Origin: Rhizomucor pusillus
Taxonomy: Eukaryota > Mucoromycota > Mucoromycetes > Mucorales > Lichtheimiaceae
Length of the DNA: 64,000 nucleotides
Direction of reading: 5' to 3'
Assembly: GCA_900175165.2 (NCBI GenBank)
Contig: FWWN02000646.1
Span: 124,001-188,000 of the forward strand
Below, piece after piece: positions 31,794 to 43,740 of the stretch. The position numbers and the translations under genes are program-made. The notes under the pieces are model-generated. The model was given only the letters and a program-made list of their open reading frames with translations. It was not told the DNA's origin and searched no databases. The stretch's first letter is position 1. Each line of letters opens with the position of its first letter.

Positions 31794-33675
31794 TTATTCA
31801 TCATCGACCACCTGAAAAGCTCCGTTCAATGTGCCGTTGTTCGCCGCTGGTCTAATGTTCAGAATGCGCGAGAGCACCTGATATAATTCCACGTTCCAGA
31901 ATGGTTTCAGCAGACTACCGCGAATATCTGCAAATATCGGTCCACGAGCAACAAAGATAGCCCGAGACTGCGGATCCAGATTGTCATACCCGTGAGTCCC
32001 GTTAGGGAACCAGGCTCCTTTGTGATCTGAAGACTCTCGGCGGGTGATCAGTCTCCAGCCTGCCTCTGGCAACACAATGAGTGGCGGGATGCGTGCGTTG
32101 TGACTATAATGGAACCGGGCGGGAAAGTCTTGCTTTTTGTACACCTTAAAGTGGCCCACGTTGTTCTCTAGTCTCTGGAATGCGCGGTACAGCTTCTCAA
32201 TGTTCTCTTCGGTCTCGGATCGCAGTCGAATTTCCAAAAGCGGATCGGCTTCAATAGTCTCTATAAGGCTAAGCTCCTCTGCTGTCAGCTCGTCATCGTA
32301 GTATATAGTTCGCGAAACATCAAGAGCAGACATCCCATGGTCGCTCACTAAATGTATGTATAAGATACATGGCGGACATCCCAGCCGTCTACGTGACTTG
32401 ACCCACCTACGAACACATGAACAATGTCTGTCAAATTTCGAGCAGCAAGGCCCTTTAACAGCCTGCCCACGCTGGCATCTGCCACCCGCAGCTGTTTCAG
32501 AGTCTTGGTGTGCCGTAGCTGTTAGCGTTTCCTGTTATCATTCTATTTTCGAGCGCACTTGCCTCGTTCGCATAAGGACCATGTTTATGTCCAGCCTGAT
32601 CGATCTCTGGCACATAGACATTGATGATCTGTGGGCGCACATGTATCGGCAGGTCGAGCCACTCTAGAGTCTGATCAATCTTTGAGTCAAATTTGACGTT
32701 ATCGGCGTAGGGGATAGACAGCGTGGGACGTAAGCCGTTGAAATCAGTACTGCAGCCGGGCCACATGATGGTTGCGGCGCCTCTGCCTTGCCGCACAGCC
32801 GTGATCCAAATCTACTAGCATGCAGGCGCAAATGTATGGAAAGTCATCATGTAAATCATTTCGGCAACTATCCCACGGTTCAAATCGCTGTTTACCGGTT
32901 CGCCTCCCCACCACTTGCTATCCCAACTGTGTGCCGGGTCCTTGTAATTGAATGTATCGTTGAGGATCGGATCGTAGAAATAATTGCTGATGATTCCGTG
33001 CGATTCGGGATACAGTCCGGTGACGAGAGACCAATGGTTAGGAAACGTAATAGGCTAAAAAAACGGTGATGCAAAGATATCAGCTAAAATGGAACTTGAC
33101 ATTCTTGGCGCAGAACCGAACGTTACAGGAAATGAAGGCGTCATCCATCGTGCACGCACGCCTTGATCAGCTGCTCGCGGAAATTACAGAGTTTTATCAG
33201 GAGAAACAGGCCAATGAACCTCTCTTATCTGCACTCACCCAAGTCTTTCAAGTTGGGTGTCATGGATAAATCCAGATCGTGATTGACCACACCGTCGAGA
33301 GAAATCATAACTACCGTAGGATAATAATCGTGCGTGCCATTGTTGTAAACGATATCATGTTTGCCGTGCTTCGTCTGTCCTGCCGTGTAGCTCCACGCCA
33401 CGCCTGCAAAGTACAGCACGAGCATTATGAAAGTGATTTTGATAATCATGAATTTAATCCTTCTAGCGTCTCTCTGCGATAAAAGTTGGACTATGTTTAT
33501 TGCAGTGTATTTAAATGACTATCATCCACCCCCTTACTTGGCTATCCTCCCTGTTACGTCCGACAGTTTGCGTTGGCATGCCAACAGCATCGTAATCGCC
33601 GCTACTTCCATTCCCGTTGGCTTGCCCTAAGAGAGGCCTCCTGGCAGACTCCTCATCGCGCGCATTCTCATTCAT
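31794..33675 (-). CDS. Ectonucleotide pyrophosphatase/phosphodiesterase (NPP family)
   Basis: Seven exons (33538-33675, 33239-33473, 33127-33170, 32896-33054, 32563-32811, 32407-32518, 31794-32347) give 496 aa. Type II membrane protein: ~52-residue cytosolic tail, one span ([18 protein letters not shown]), then the alkaline-phosphatase-fold domain. Metal and nucleophile motifs: [28 protein letters not shown] (Thr nucleophile), [19 protein letters not shown] and, near the end, the NVELYQVL / RPAANNGT tail. NPPs hydrolyse NTPs and phosphodiester bonds, and yeast Npp1/2 help scavenge phosphate. The fifth intron (32519-32562) uses a GC donor and is short at 44 nt. Confidence 0.93.
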
Positions 33676-34112
33676 GACTTTGCAAAACCTGTTTATGCAA
33701 AAAGATGATACGTTTCCCAATGCTCGCACCCAAAACGATTCTTACGGAGTTCGAAGACACTTATGCCTCCAACATTGGCGTTGCATATTGCATGTTGGAT
33801 TCGTTGGTTAAACCAGCCCAGGAGATAGGCGAAAGAGGTGGTATGACTGGCGGCGTACCGCCTCAGGATACCGCTATATCACACGAGCAACAAAAATGAG
33901 ACATGGGAACCCTCAATGTGCAGTAGGATACAATCAATCCCACAGTAAGTTCTCATGTCAGGAATTCCATTGAAAACAATATGCAACGCATTGTTTTGCA
34001 TTGATTAAGAGATAGCAACAATCAACGTGCCAGGGAGATCAAAGCTAATCCATTTTGTGCAAGCATGAAAAGGTGAAGCAAAGTGTGATATTGAAGAAAG
34101 CCGGGTATCCAC
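33676..34112. other. Intergenic
   Basis: Promoter side of the NPP gene and 3' side of the MATH-BTB gene. No gene seen. Confidence 0.6.
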
Positions 34113-36024
34113 CTATTCATCAGGAAGAGTACGACGAGACCTGCATCTGAAGGAGGAGCCATCTGGCTCGCCGAGAGCATGGTAACGGTAGGCTTCAAAC
34201 AACTAAACAAATCGAACGATATATTAGTCAAGAACTGTATCCGTGCATATTGAACTGTAAAGAAAATACCAAATCGCGGGTACAATCCAATTTCATAATA
34301 AATGGATCGTTTTCGATGACTGTTGCTAGGAAGGTCGGTTGTATCAAAGGAAAGCGAATAAACTGAATAATTTCAGCCAAATCTCCTTGTCTGTCATCTG
34401 CAATGCCGTTACTGTCTTTGGTGCCATCTTTTCCCTCTTGTTCTTGATCTGTGATTTTCTGCTGCGTGGCAGGATATTTTGCCCATTCCATTAAAGCTTC
34501 GTACAGTTCCTCTTCTGTCGGGAGAATACCCTCTTCAATCTGCATCGCCTTCTTAACTACAGCAGCTTTGGCTTCAAGCCACGACGGTTGCTTTATCAGT
34601 GTCGTCAAGTTTCGAGCAGCAAAGTCCAGACAAGCAGCGCAAGTCTTTTCGCAGTCATACATATCTAGCGAATGTGTAAGCAGCGTTCCATCCAGGATAT
34701 GGCATCGTCCTCTCACTTTACCTGCCCAAGACCAGATATTCCATACATTTGTTTCATTGATCTCTTGTCGCATATATCGCAAAGCTTCTTCCCTAACCGT
34801 GACCATCTGGAATTGGTCGGCTGCCTCCAAAAGATCTTGAGCATCTTGCACAGAGTGAATATTTACATTGAATGTGTAGCAATATTGTAACAGTCGAGAA
34901 AAGATTTCAGCCGAGACGCCTTGGACGTCAATCACGTTTTCAAAGGATTCACGCATGCCGCTCGAGAAAAGACCACGGAACCACGGTGACATGGCTGCAA
35001 GGATATTCTTGTGGCCACGGAAAAGTCGTTCTTTCGAGTCGCAGTCTTGCACTCGGAAATGGATATCTGAGAATTCGGGTGAATCAAAGTAATTTGCAAA
35101 TGGAGAACGCCCAGGAGCCGCTACAGGTGGTATAAGATCCACCTCGCTTTTGAGAATGGAGATATTGATTGAAAGCGACGCTTGGTTTTGATTCAGGAAA
35201 GGATCAAGGGTATTCAGTGGAGCTAGAGCGTCCTCGCCCCATTTGGTATGCTCTGAATCAATATAATATTTTTAGCGTGGAAAATTCTTTTCTTTTCTTC
35301 CCCTATAAAGCCTGCCTACTTTCACTGAACCAAACTGGGTGAAGTCCTAGCATTATAAGTCCTCATGTTAAACACGGCATCAGATGCATACATTATGCAT
35401 TGTATTTGTATCTTACGTTTTCCAACGCCGAAGTCATTGTAATAATTGGAAGGATTCGTATTGTGGACCTTGAGAATCAGCTGTACCTTTTTTCGAATTC
35501 CTCTAAGGGACCCAGGACTGGTTTCATGCAGTTTCACGAACAGCGACAGCATCTATTCATGCCTTGGCGTTAGAATAAAATACTTGCTTATCATATATGA
35601 TGTTGTCTTGTTACATTGGGGCTCTTGGGTCGTCCTTTGTATAGCTGTGTGGAAGCGAAACAAGCGTGCATAAATACGCAAAGCAATAAAAAAACTACAA
35701 TGGATGCGGTGGAGGAAGGCACAAACCTTGATAGTCCTACCGCGGATCGTTACTATCTTTGTTGCTTCTTCCTAATTCCTAATAATACGTCTATCTACCA
35801 TTTCAGGTCATCAATGTAAAGCGGTGGGCTGGAATACTCTGTGCATAAGCATAGCTTTGACCAGTCGGGTATGCGCCAATGGCAGCTGTGCGAGGTCTTT
35901 ATGAATCCCACTGCAAGGAGCTCGAGTCAGGCAAGGTTGTGGCAAAGTATGCCTTTGCCGTGCACTTTGGGTACATGTCTCCTGCAACATGCGTACCGTA
36001 CGAACGTTCGTTACCTTCATTCAT
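34113..36024 (-). CDS. MATH-BTB/POZ domain protein
   Basis: Likely substrate adaptor of cullin-3 ubiquitin ligases. Exons: 36015-36024, 35799-35910, (35699-35726), 35615-35644, 35417-35552, 34270-35252, 34113-34202. The first part reads HWRIPDWSK ... EYSSPPLYIDDLKW, then LYKGRPKSP and LSLFVKLHETSPGS, the MATH (TRAF-like) fold. The BTB domain follows (SDIHFRVQD, FRGHKNILAAMSPWFRGLF, LLQYCYTF), then a BACK-like helical region (LLEAADQFQM, EKTCAACLDFAARNL). The last exon adds LFEAYRYHA. Without the bracketed 28-nt exon the reading frame does not close between exons 2 and 3. With it the model gives 462 aa, but that exon is the least certain. It starts 134 bp from a divergent gene. Confidence 0.82.
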
Positions 36025-36158
36025 TTCGGTGATTCCGACTCTGCGCTTTCAGCGGAGAAGGCAAGTCAAAGAGGAAGGAGAACCCGAAACAAAGTTGAAA
36101 GTGGCCTTTTCCGCGTTACTGATACCCTAGCAGAAGAACAAGAACAACAACACGAACG
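36025..36158. promoter_or_regulatory. Bidirectional promoter MATH-BTB / membrane protein
   Basis: 134 bp between divergent start codons; no obvious TATA box. If either first exon is mis-set the interval changes slightly. Confidence 0.5.
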
Positions 36159-36959
36159 ATGGAAGGTTTACTGCAACGCAAATCGAAACCAGCCAAAGTG
36201 AACATGGAGGATGAGGCTGAATACCTCGACGAAGAAGGTAAGTTCTTTAGGTTGCCCTTTTTCTCGACAATCGAGACTAACAAGATGGACACAAGAACAG
36301 GAAAAACTGATCCAGGAACTGCGAACACAAAATGAGAACTCGAATCTCACGATCCAGGCAAGTAGCAATATGCTGCGAGCTTGAGGATGCATCAACCTAA
36401 CGGAAAGCTTTGCAGCGAGGTATTATTATCATAGCACTTCTTGTATCATGCATGTAAGGTTCCAGCATACAATCGATTCGTGCGAGCAAAGATCACGTGT
36501 TGATTTTGAAACAGATATGCTATCTTTTTGCACGACCTATATTATCCAAAGTCGGTTTTGGCTGCACCTAGGATCCCAATGCCTTTTGTTGGATACATAG
36601 CCACGTTCAACCCGGCGCCTGCCACTTCAGCCACGACGAGCATTATTTCGATTTATGCCACAGTTTACACGTTCATCCGAGCGAGTCGTTTGAAGCCTAC
36701 CGAGGTGTTTTGGGCAATACCTGCACAGGGCCGTGGAATTGACAAGATAAACATCATCCCAGCATTGATTGCAGGAGCCTTTGCATCCGTAGCACCAGTC
36801 CTAGCATTGTACGATTCAGCATCGGTTATCGAGATTTTCTTCTGGTGCATTCCAATACTCGTTGAAGTTATGTGTATCTCTGCAATCCGCATGATGCTTC
36901 AAGTGGAAGGCAAATTGGAAGCTCTCGACAAAGCTCGGTACAGATTCAAAGGCGCTTGA
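36159..36959 (+). CDS. Conserved four-span membrane protein of unknown function
   Basis: Four exons (36159-36237, 36296-36357, 36416-36453, 36515-36959) give 207 aa. The N-terminus is cytosolic and basic then acidic (LLQRKSKPAKVNMEDEAEYL, then DEEEQEKLIQEL), followed by about four hydrophobic spans (IIIIALLVSCIYAIFL, ATVYTFI, IPALIAGAFASVAPVLALY, IEIFFWCIPILVEVMCI) and a basic end. The EYLDEEEQEKLI block before the first span is one I associate with small conserved fungal ER proteins, but I cannot name it. The second intron has a GC donor (CAG|gcaagt). It is convergent with COX10, 88 bp between stops. Confidence 0.72.
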
Positions 36960-37047
36960 AGCACAATACAAGAAGACATGGTGTATTCAATGGGCTGCTG
37001 TCTATCGTGTACATATTGTAGTTATGACTAACAAAATTAAAATCACA

Positions 37048-38316
37048 TCATTCCTCGTCCTCATCATCCTCCTCGTCCTCCAATGATAACAGGTAGGAAT
37101 CGTCGTTGCGATATGTCTTGTGAACCATCATGAGAGCCAACAGTACTGGCAAATGGATCAAACTTCCAAAAAACAATTGACGAGCCGTCTTTTCGTCACT
37201 GATTGAGACAAGATATATCAGTACAACAATGTCCCTCCCACCAACAGTTCCTTGCCGTAAATACCTTTTCTGCCAGAATTTGTATGCCCCGTAGATGAGA
37301 GTTGCGTTCACAACCGATGAGTCGAGCGCGAACCACCAGGAAGTGAGATCCAGATAGGGTATGCTTAAACTTAGAGGCACCATTGCCAAGCTATGTCGCA
37401 GAGCAACCCGAGCATTCAGTTTCGGGTCTGTCACAGCCATCATGCGGTATCCAGCCTTGGAATAATCTGCTCTCAAGTTCCATGCCAGCGCGTTGAAGTG
37501 AGGGAACTGCCATGCATACAGGATACCGCCAAGGACCCAAGCTCCAGGCTCGAGTCCATTTGTAACAGCTGTCCATCCCATCATGGGCGGGATTGCGCCG
37601 ACAATAGCGCCCACCCACGTGTTGGCGATCGATGCTCGTTTCATGGGTGTATAGATACATGTATACAACAGCAGATTGGCTGCTCCTAGGGCGGCTGTAA
37701 GCGGGTTTACCATCGTTGCGAGCATGCTCACACCAGCTGCTCCTGTCAGGATGCCAAAGCTGAAGGCATGAAAAGATGATAGCTGCCGTCGTCCGAGCAC
37801 GCGATTTCGAGTTCGCAGCATTTGTGCGTCGTAAGGTACTTCAATCCATTGGTTGATGGCGTTGGCTGATGATATGCAGAGAGTTGTACCGACTGTGGTG
37901 TACAATAGAGTTGAAACAGTGGCTGCACCAGGCGCTATCGCATATCCACTCATAGTTGTAAGGGCGACGAGGAACGCTAACTTTGACTTTGACAGTTCCT
38001 TGTATAGTTTTGGAAGTTGTTTCAGGGAGGGCGGTAAAATAGGTTTATGTTTTGTAACGCGGTTCTGCTCCAGAGAATCTGGTTCGGTGTTGTGTACCAC
38101 TGTTGCATGTCGGGCAAAGACGAGATTGTATCGAGAAAGAGGTTGAATGGCGAGTGGCCTACTGGACAAGCACGACCGGCAAGCTGGACGTGTACTGAGC
38201 GAGAAAGATGCCAGCTGTGGATTCCGCGAACGTAGAATATGTTTGCTTGCAAACAGAATGCTGCGCCTGGACCGTGCTGGGAGCATTGCCTGTTTGTGGG
38301 CCGTTGGAAGTATCAA
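37048..38316 (-). CDS. COX10: COX10, protoheme IX farnesyltransferase
   Basis: Converts protoheme to heme O for cytochrome c oxidase in the inner mitochondrial membrane. One 66-nt intron (37199-37264) lies inside the open frame; removed, the protein is 400 aa. A mitochondrial presequence is evident (MLPARSRRSILFASKHILRS; this second Met may be the true start). UbiA-family motifs: NAINQWIEVPYDAQMLRTRN (NxxxDxxxD-type site), YTPMKR, GAIVGAIPPMMGW, WQFPHFNALAW and DYSKAGYRMM. About eight to nine spans. An acidic C-terminal tail (EDEEDDEDEE) is unusual. Confidence 0.95.
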   Translation of the reverse strand: MILPTAHKQAMLPARSRRSILFASKHILRSRNPQLASFSLSTRPACRSCLSSRPLAIQPLSRYNLVFARHATVVHNTEPDSLEQNRVTKHKPILPPSLKQLPKLYKELSKSKLAFLVALTTMSGYAIAPGAATVSTLLYTTVGTTLCISSANAINQWIEVPYDAQMLRTRNRVLGRRQLSSFHAFSFGILTGAAGVSMLATMVNPLTAALGAANLLLYTCIYTPMKRASIANTWVGAIVGAIPPMMGWTAVTNGLEPGAWVLGGILYAWQFPHFNALAWNLRADYSKAGYRMMAVTDPKLNARVALRHSLAMVPLSLSIPYLDLTSWWFALDSSVVNATLIYGAYKFWQKRYLRQGTVGGRDIVVLIYLVSISDEKTARQLFFGSLIHLPVLLALMMVHKTYRNDDSYLLSLEDEEDDEDEE

Positions 38317-38935
38317 GGCCCCATTGTCGGGGTATTCATATAGAGATCTCTAAGCCTCTACGATTGCTTAAACGTATGAAACGGTGATAGAAAGAACGCA
38401 AGCTATGATGGATACATTTAACCATGAACTTTTCATATCCTCAAAACTAGGAATGCTACGCGGATTTAGCAGAAAATACTTTAAAGTAGCAAAGTCAAAC
38501 AGCACGCCAAATGCTGCTTGTCACGACAAGTTGACAAGCATAAATACCACACTTTATATGTTTCTTGTCCAAAACACACATTTTGAAGCAATTTGACAGC
38601 TCTCTTTGAGGGAGCAAACACATACGCAGAACTCTTACAAAATTGTATATATTACGGACTCGGACGGAACATATCGTAAGTAAGTCACGTGATTCTGGAC
38701 AAAAAAGTACGCGAGACCAGTTGGCAGAATCTACTGCATTTTTATAGACAGTTTACCTTTGGAAAGAAATTAATAAACATTCTTCTCGAATTAGAGTCCA
38801 TACACACTTGCCATTTCGGGCTTAAACTTGCGACAGTGCGATGCCAGCGCTCCAAATAACGCAAAATGTCTCTCAATGAGTAAAGTTTCGATATCGGAAA
38901 CATGGATCACGGCTTACCGATATACTAAGCAAATA
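38317..38935. other. Intergenic
   Basis: COX10 promoter and 3' flank of the Fanzor relic. No gene seen; an AT-rich stretch at 38640-38690 includes the near-palindrome around TACGGACTCGGACGGAACAT. Confidence 0.5.
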
Positions 38936-41640
38936 CTAAACCCATCCGGGTCCGGCATTCGTAGCCGTGATTTGTTGCTTAGGCCGGACAAACGGGCCAG
39001 GGCGACCATTGCCCGACCAGATAGATGTAGCGATGTGGAACATATTTTTGCAGGCGTTCGTGTCTCTATTCCATAATATGCCACAGTTCTTGCATACTTG
39101 CAAACCATGGTGACGCACGCCGTCTGCAGTACTGACATTTTTCAAGCTCCTCCCTTGGCAATTATGGCAAATCTGATGTATTAACATGGCTTTAGAAGAT
39201 GTTTGAGAGGGATTTTGCAGTTGCCAGTTACCTGCGACGTTAAGTATTCATCAANNNNNNNNNNNNNNNNNNNNNNNNNNNNNNNNNNNNNNNNNNNNNN
39301 NNNNNNCACCAACGAGACCAGGCCGATGACCCTTCATTGGGACATTATCTTTGCCGAACATTCCATTGCTAAATACCACTAACGGCAACTTCCCTTCAGA
39401 TTTTGGAGTGAACTTCGCTTTTGCCCATTTCTTCTGTTTCATATCAGGCTTATTCTTGTCTTCTTGTAGAGTCGATCTCACTGCAGATTCATTTTGGATG
39501 TGCAATCTGGAAGTCCGCGCTGGAAACTTAGCCATTTGTTCTGAAATATTGGTACGTCTTATTACCTTATTCCTGTAAGATCCCTCCGTTTCCGTTTAAA
39601 TAGCTTTCTCCTTCGATTTTGCTTTTCCCGTTCCCGACGGTTTCTCCTCCTGTGTTTTCTCTTCGCAGAGTTGTATTTCTTTCCTCCATTAACGATGACA
39701 TTCACTAGTTCTTCTTGTGCCCTTTGTTGCCTTGATATGCTCTGAATCTTCTCTCTGCGTCATTGTCGAAGCAATAGAATGTGAATAGGGTTTCCAAGTG
39801 TAAGAAAAGATACCGCACGTATTCACTGTATCGTGTAATGTCTGTAGTCTTTGCACTCGGAAAATTGGATTTGATCTTTTCAATGCCATTTCGCCTTCTG
39901 GCCTTCTTGAGGTTTTCGTTCCTTTTCGGCGATCCTGTCCATTGGTAATACTCCCTCGAAGACGAACGTCGAATTTCATGCTCTGTGTTTTGAGCACCAT
40001 ATGCAGCTTGGAAAATATCCCGTCTCCGGGATCCAGAGCGCAGGGCATGAAATAGTTTTGGATTTCTTCTTCTTTGAAATCTGAAAGTCCTAATTCCATC
40101 CCGGGACTTGTTGCAGGTCTTGCGAAATGTAATGACAACTGGAAGCCATTGGTTGTGACCATGTTGGTAAACATGCATTCTTCGCTGCTAAACAACGCAT
40201 AAGAAATTATAAATCACTATTACACTAAAAATCCACTTACGAAAAATCGATACAGATTGAAATCAAGCACAGTCTTGAACGTATTGGTTTTTTGTTGAAT
40301 GTGTTACGGAGGTTCCCAACTGAAGATTTGTTGCCAAACTTGCTGCATCGATGTCCACAAACCGCCAATGCAATGATGGTTGTGGCGTCAGAGCAAATAA
40401 TTTTGGCAAAGTCTTTCAGATCTTCTCGTTTCCCTGCTCGTGCTCCAGTGTATACTGCAATAGTATAAAACGCAACGCAGGAATGAACCTTCCAGGATTT
40501 CCCGCCATTTCAGTTGTTGTGTATGGTTCAGGAATATAGCCTTTTAGCGAGATTTGTATGGTATGTATCGCTAAGATAATGTCGAGATCACAGTCTTCTT
40601 GTAGCTACTCCGGTATTGTGGGATTGCCTCCGGCAAGATCTTTGTAAATATACTTGTTAGCTAATTTAGGTGCAAGATTGTTCGATATATTCTTTACGGG
40701 TTAACAGTTAACATAGATGCTTATCATGAGACACAACACTTATGTCGCCTTACTGGTATAAGTCTTTGGAGCTTGGATATGACGAATTTTTCCACTCTGT
40801 CCTGGAAATGTTCGACGATCATATTGCTATACGTAGTTTGGAGCGTTTGGCAAGCCCAAGCAAGCGGATTCGCGTATCCTCGAATGCTTGCTTGCGTAAA
40901 GATTGCCGAAGGATATTGCGTTTTGAAGCGATCCCAACAGTTGCGGATGTCATTAGGCATCTTGTCATTGGTGTTTGTTATTTCCATATCCCATCACGAG
41001 CTGGGATACGGAATAGAAAAATGTCTGTGAAAAGACATAGGCCGGAATCGCATTGTGCGCGTGCTCCACAATGTAAAAATTAACAAAGATCATCACTCGA
41101 ACAATGACATTCCGTATGAAGGATGACAGTTGTTGGATTCCCTTCTGTAGCTGTTCTTGATAATCTTCTTTAACAATTCCTGACAGGGATACGATGCGAG
41201 TATAACGCTCGAAATTCCTTCCAAATCGTGATATGAGGATCTACTCCAGAGCTTGGACATGGTAAGGACAATCCTTGGATGTAGATCTTGAATGACTAGT
41301 GGAACCGCATCTGGGACAGGGTTTGTACTTTCATTTGCATTGGCCCTTCCCTTCTGTATCCTGCCCTTTTTTCTTTCTTTGTTTTTCTTCTTCATTTTCT
41401 GTATCTGTTTGTTTCCTTTTCTTGCCAACTAGCACAACGTTAATTCGAGGTATGAATGATCGTGCCGTAAACGTGCTCACCTTTGCCACTTTCGGTAAAA
41501 AGCTTGCACTGTCTATTGGTCTTCATCTTGTGGCCTTTTTCGCCACAGTGCTTGCAAATAAATGTGGGTGAAATATATCAGTAAAAGTTTGCCTTGTGCC
41601 CCTTTGGACTCTGCTCACACCTACCTTCTGCAGCTTCTGT
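38936..41640 (-). pseudogene. Decayed Fanzor (eukaryotic TnpB-like RNA-guided nuclease)
   Basis: Reading 5' to 3' on the minus strand: CCHC knuckle CKHCGEKGHKMKTNRQC (41556-41506); 52-nt intron (41429-41480); Lys-rich linker; second knuckle CPRCGSTSHSRSTSKDCP (about 41318-41265); helical REC-like region (FERYTRIVSLSG, YANPLAWACQTLQTTYSNMI, VEHFQDRVEKFVISKLQ); HWRFVDIDAASL; FTNMVTTNGFQLSLHFARP; RuvC-I CALDPG (Asp codon 40031-40033); EYYQWTGSPKR; TFYCFDNDAERRFRAYQGNK; GGKKYNSAKRKHRR; LPLVVFSNGMFGKDN; DEYLTSQ (39252 down, beside the N gap); zinc ribbon CHNC ... CKNCG; RuvC-III NRDTNACKNM (39064). Stops interrupt it at about 41331, 41241, 40965, 40606 and 40416, with frameshifts near 40985, 39960 and 39705. 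The last exon (38936-39172) and its intron are intact. No functional protein can be made from this copy. Confidence 0.82.
39255..39306. other. Assembly gap (52 N)
   Basis: A run of N inside the Fanzor relic, between the LPLVVFSNGMFG block and DEYLTSQ. True length unknown; the RuvC-II acidic residue region probably lies partly inside it. Confidence 0.95.
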
Positions 41641-43740
41641 CAACTCCTTCTTCTTGCTTTTTGAAAACTAAGAGCAGTAATGGAGGATAGATAGTATGCT
41701 TAGCGAGACTAGGAGAGCAGGAAACAGTTCAATGAAAGAATAAAACGTGGTATTTTGCAGTTCTTCCATCTTGCGTAAAGGAAAACAGAAAACAGGAAAG
41801 AAGAGGAAAACAAGTCATAGATGACGCGGGCCCGTAGCTGACAACTCTTTTTCTTTTCTTCTTGTGGGGCACAAGACAGAATTAAACGAGTATGAATGGT
41901 ATTAATGCGCTTTAGGGATTTGTGAAGGATTGACATGAGTACGCCTACATACCTTTCCATGTTCCAATTTATGAATCTTCAGATCCAGGTTTGTAGCCAA
42001 GAAGGTTTACATTTGCGACACATAAACTTCAAAATAGTCTGCATATCGCTCTCTCTGAGTTCCCTTGTTTATGCTTGATGCCCTCAAGTTACGATCAGAA
42101 CTCAGGATCGAAAGTCGTTCTACTAGAGTAGTATGTAGAGTTGTGCTGTTGATTAGCTAGGAGTCAAGACATCAAAACGAGCAGTGTATTGATGTACCGA
42201 GTTTTCAATCCTCTTAAGTTACTCCCTTGTTTTGACAGGTGGTGTCTTATTTATCATGTACACGGTTATTTATTCTGTCAGACATACGGAAGACAGTGAT
42301 GATATATATGCGGGTACGTTTGAGGAAGAAGAAACGGATAAGAGGCACAGTAATATACAGCAAACCGCTTTCGGATGCTTATCTGCAAATCCGGACTGGT
42401 CGATCTCTATCCGCCAGCACGTTTTTGGGATAATCTTTTCAAGTTGCACACGTCTATATTTGTTAATCCGATGGTTGTAGTTTACAACAGAAATCTGAAT
42501 TGATGAGCAAGATAGCTTAGAGGCGGACTGATATCGAGATAACATGACAGAGGATCGAAACAACGCTTGATGAGTCACTAGCCAGCACGATTGGAAAGCA
42601 AACAACTTGTCGGTCACGTTTTCTGTGCATCATTCAGGTGGGACGATCGTTATGATTCTTTTTCCTTTTTCGTTCGAGAGCTTATTCAAAGTGTGTTTGA
42701 TTGCTGACCAGAATATAAACGGCTATCAAAGGCAGAACGACAAAAACTCAACTCAGAGTTAAGCGAGTAAATGTGGAACGTTGCTACGGTTACGACTTAC
42801 CGTTAGTTCAACAGGTTTTCGAAAAACGTAGATTGCTACCTTTTTGCGCTTGCCAAATAGCTAAGATAATGCAAAATCCAAGATGTGTCCCTGGTAGAAT
42901 TATCTAAATATCCTGCCAAGGGATCATTAGACGATGGTTCATATCATTGGCAGCATGAATGCCTTAATCGATGGTACGTATTCGACAAGGAAGGATGGAT
43001 CTCGTAATCCCAATCTCAAATTGGTTTCCTTGGGGCAAAAGGCTTCCTTCCATAACCATTTATGCAGTTAGCGAGATTTCTCGGTTTCCATTTTGCTGTC
43101 GTATACATTGTAAGGCAGAGGAATGGAGTGATTATAAAAAGAGCGGCCCTCGTCCTATCGTTCATTTCGATGACATTGTCTGTCCAAAATACAACGAAGT
43201 AACATCCATAAATTTTTCTCTGAATCTCAGGCGCGAATTTGAATTCAAAAACCTGCAGCTTTGGGCATTGCTCAAATGCTACGCAATCGAGAGACAGCGA
43301 CCTCAAAAGACTTTCTTGCGATGGTCACTACTCTCTTTTGTTCTTCATTTTCTTTTTAGGATTCGAGTCCACTTTTTGAAGGGATTTACGCCATAGGCCA
43401 CCCAACCCGGAAAGGAATGAAAGAGGCCTCTAGCGAAGCCAGCAAACAAGTGACCGTTGACACGCCAGAGCTACGCACCCAGATCAGGGGAGGAATCAAA
43501 AAAAGCCAGGCTGCGCAGGATCGAGCTCCCCACTCAGAGGTTACAGGCTTACTGCCCGAAAGTTCTTGCTGCTACGCTTCTGAGGACTCGTCTTGGGACT
43601 GACACCTGTTAGCTTCCATTGGGCACGCAAAGCAGAGGTACCCCATCTGGTCCTCCCAAGATCTGGCAGGGTAGAGCCCACGAGGGGCATATGGCGTCGA
43701 GGATAAGGAAAAGAAAAAGAGAGGTCGAGAGGAAAGGCCC

